Source: Eumeta japonica (Eukaryota; Arthropoda; Insecta; Lepidoptera; Psychidae). Taken from it: a DNA stretch of 64,000 nucleotides. The stretch spans positions 558,001-622,000 of the forward strand of contig BGZK01000139.1 in NCBI GenBank assembly GCA_005406025.1, written 5' to 3'. Positions 61,836 through 64,000 of this stretch are shown here, piece after piece. Positions within the stretch are counted from its first letter, which is position 1. Every line of letters starts with the position of its first letter. A model generated the notes under the pieces. The model did not search any database and was not told the origin of the DNA. It was given only the letters and a program-made list of their open reading frames with translations. The position numbers and the translations under genes were made by a program.

Positions 61836-62142
61836 GTTCAAAATGGTGAATTATAGAGATAGTGCTCGTTCACGTTGACTCGCGGGCGCGGTGGCGGGCG
61901 CGGTCGCGAAATATCAAACATATGACGTAATATCCGAGTGTTCACGTAGCAAACGCGCATGCGGTCTAGGTAGCGGGCAAACTAGCGACAAACCCGCGCG
62001 GCGCGCTCGCGGCAATATCAAACGGATGAGATGTTTGTATGTGTTCACGTCGAACAAGCGGCGGAGCGCGCGATTCACTCGCGACGTCAGGTTAGTTCAA
62101 CCAGTTTGAACTTGTCGCTAGAAACGAAAGCACGTTTTTATC

Positions 62143-63949
62143 ATGTCATTCAATACAGAAGAGTTTGTAAGTGCCGTTCAGGCTAGAACTCCGATTTGGC
62201 AAAGTAAACATGTTCATCATATCAACAGAAACGTTTTTAATAAGCTATGGAAGGAAATTGCTGAATTGTTTCCTGATATGGAGGGTGAGTAAATAAAACA
62301 TTGTCACATTTATTTAAACTTTTACATAATGTATTTAATTAGGAATATTTATGACAGGCAAAGACAAAAGATACAAAACGTAACGTAGTAACGACTACGT
62401 CTACGTAAATATTAAACGATTGTTTTCCCAAAATATTTCGTGAATTGATTCCGAACTTGTTTAGCTCGATTTGATGGATTGTTGTTTCTTCCAGTTTGTC
62501 GCCGGTGTCGAGTTTGAGTTGTTCTGTTTTCACTATTGCAATTGGAATCGTGACCATCTATATCAATTACAATATTATGCAATAAGCAAGCGGTTTTTAT
62601 AATCAGGCGTCCATGTTTAACATCAGTTTCAATAGGTTTTAATAAAACTCGCCATTTATTGCATAAAATTCCAAATGCACACTCCACTGTTTTTCTTGCT
62701 CTTGACAATCTGTTATTAAAATTCTCTCTCTCTTGATTCAATGTTCTTTGTGGATATGGACGCATTAGATACTCTTTAAGAGGATAAGCTTCATCGGCTA
62801 CTATAACATATGGAGCTGTAATGTTAGAATTGGGTAATGTTCTTGGTTCTGGAATATTAAAAGCTCTTTCGAGTAACCGGTTCAGAGACGAGGCGTTGAA
62901 TGTACCGCCGTCGCTTTGCTTTCCTCTTCCTCCCACTTCAATAGTTATAAATCTTTTTTCGCATCTGCCACAGCTTGCAAAACAATAGAGAAATAATGCT
63001 TGTAGTTATAATATGCCGATCCTGATTTTCTAGATCGTTTAACTCTACAATGTTTACCGTCCAAACTGCCAATGCAGTTAGGAAAGTTCCACATTTCCTC
63101 AAAATCTAAAGAAAGATTCTTAAGGTGGTCCTCAGATGGCTGTGGCATGTGGACATTGCAGTTTTTTTTTCCAAATTGCTTCACAGGTACTATAAACAAT
63201 CTCAGTTGTTGTACTAACACCCAAACGAAAGCTATAAGCCAAAGGTCGAAATCCCAACCCAGTGGAGAGATATCTGAAACATATTAAAAAATATATTATA
63301 AGTAAAACTTAAATAACTAATATTTACACTATTATAGATACGGCATCAAAAATATACAATATACTTTTTTTTTACAGAAAAGGCTTTAAGGAAAAAATGG
63401 AAGAATATTCGGGACCAATTTATGAAAGAGTTTAAGAAAATTCCGGTTTGTCGTTCTGGTGATGCAGGAACTGATGAAAATACTTCAAGGTGGCCATATT
63501 TTCAAATGATGCTGTTCATAAAAGATGACGTTACCCCAGAATTAAATGAAGGCAATTTGGATGAACCTACTGATGGAAACAGTAATGATAATGAAAGGTC
63601 CCCAACTCCCCAGTCAATAGCTGGTTCATCTACAAGTACACAATATACGAGCACCAAACGTAAACAGGCACAAGATTTAAGACAGGAGTTTATGGAATTG
63701 GAGAAGAAAAAGTTGGACTTATTACAAATTAAACTGTCGCAGAGCACTGAAAGGCAAGAACCAGATTGCGAAGATCTGTTATTTTTCAAAAGTTTGTTGC
63801 CGTACATGAAAGAATTATCTTCTATGCAAAAATTACGTACTAGAAACAAAATTACAGACGTTATTATGAACGAGATGAATGCTGGTACGACTCAGGCTTA
63901 TCATGGTTACAATACTTACGAATATAACACATCAAATTATGGAAATTAA
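62143..63949 (+). CDS. MADF-BESS protein of a Harbinger element
   Basis: Two exons, 62143-62284 and 63378-63949, joined in phase 1 to give a 237-residue protein. Residues about 5-75 form a Myb/SANT-like MADF domain: FVSAVQARTPIWQ, VFNKLWKEIAELFPDM, then across the junction ALRKKWKNIRDQFMKEFKK and RWPYFQMMLF. A polar linker rich in T/S/N follows, and near residues 195-220 is a BESS-type motif, LLFFKSLLPYMKELSSMQKL. In Harbinger transposons this partner binds the element ends and brings the transposase into the nucleus. The donor (GAGG|gtgagt) and acceptor (TTTTTTTTTACAG) are strong. The frame is intact. A host-domesticated MADF gene remains possible, but the nested transposase argues for the element. 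Confidence 0.8.
62412..63273 (-). pseudogene. PIF/Harbinger DDE transposase (HARBI1-like), frameshifted
   Basis: Minus strand: RPLAYSFRLGVSTTTEIVYS, then MWNFPNCIGSLDGKHCRVKR with the first catalytic Asp, APYVIVADEAYPLKEYL with the second, NNRLSRARKTVECAFGILCN with the Glu, ending at the stop 62412-62414. The acceptor at 63274-63276 shows that a 5' exon lies further right. Two one-base frame breaks occur, both in A runs: a run of 9 at 63162-63170 and a run of 6 near 62954. They could be real decay or homopolymer sequencing errors. The gene lies wholly within the intron of the opposite-strand MADF-BESS gene. Confidence 0.85.
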
Positions 63950-64000
63950 ACTTTGTAATTATGTATCCTGATTAAAACTATAATTTACTACGAAAATTCT

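Larger units (their letters stand above)
61862..64000. mobile_element. PIF/Harbinger element with two genes, runs off right edge
   Basis: Begins in a GC-rich segment (61862-62060) after the mariner and holds a plus-strand MADF-BESS gene and a minus-strand DDE transposase nested in its intron. PIF/Harbinger elements typically encode a transposase plus a Myb/SANT-like (MADF-related) DNA-binding partner, so the pair belongs together. The right end and terminal inverted repeats are not in view, and the left tip could not be fixed. Confidence 0.75.

Noticed and set aside
63502..63849. 115-codon minus-strand frame
   Set aside because: Antisense of MADF-BESS exon 2.

Overview
This is a strongly AT-rich, intron-dense stretch of animal nuclear DNA, almost certainly from an insect and most likely a lepidopteran. 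The order is inferred from the repeats: interspersed families I recall as common in moths and butterflies (a repeat with an inverted AGGGTTCCGA pair around CCGT runs, an ACGTGACAACG inverted-repeat element, a CAACTTCAAAGAAGG-type repeat), R1-clade, jockey-clade and RTE-like LINEs, mariners, hAT and PIF/Harbinger DNA transposons. No prokaryotic, organellar or viral gene organisation is seen, and no CRISPR, rRNA or tRNA was recognised.

Host genes, left to right. (1) A C2H2 zinc-finger gene on the minus strand (231-7394, running off the left edge), rebuilt as six phase-compatible exons with an acidic N-terminal half, two zinc fingers and a basic KPKKKRGRRKK tract. (2) COG8, a Golgi tethering-complex subunit, plus strand, 8677-15669, seven exons, 550 codons. 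Its penultimate coding gap is only 25 nt. (3) rad50, minus strand, 15850-43774, complete in 22 exons that join without a phase error into a 1294-residue protein with Walker A, zinc hook (CPLC), ABC signature, Walker B and H-loop. COG8 and rad50 converge, with 180 bp between their stop codons. The zinc-finger gene and COG8 diverge from a 1.3 kb spacer. (4) Right of rad50 there is no recognisable conserved host gene. A candidate small minus-strand gene (54594-56778) and a candidate plus-strand exon (52500-52592) are described at low confidence.

Mobile elements. Introns hold a hAT derivative with perfect 8-bp target duplication (COG8), two decayed mariners, and a decayed RTE-like LINE interrupted by a pogo/Tigger-type MITE (all rad50). 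The right third is mostly transposon DNA: an R1-clade LINE inserted in a (CA)n microsatellite (the Mino/Waldo niche), a 5'-truncated jockey LINE with perfect target duplication, several small inverted-repeat elements, a mariner carrying another repeat, and at the right edge a PIF/Harbinger element. In that element the DDE transposase gene lies antisense inside the single intron of a MADF-BESS protein gene.

RAD50 acts with MRE11 and NBS in DNA double-strand break repair. COG8 acts in intra-Golgi vesicle tethering. The zinc-finger protein is probably a transcription regulator. Their adjacency looks like chance synteny, not a pathway cluster. The most unusual observations are the 25-nt COG8 intron, the microsatellite-targeted LINE with an internal perfect palindrome, the nested antisense Harbinger gene pair, and the zinc-finger exon whose donor site overlaps a stop codon.
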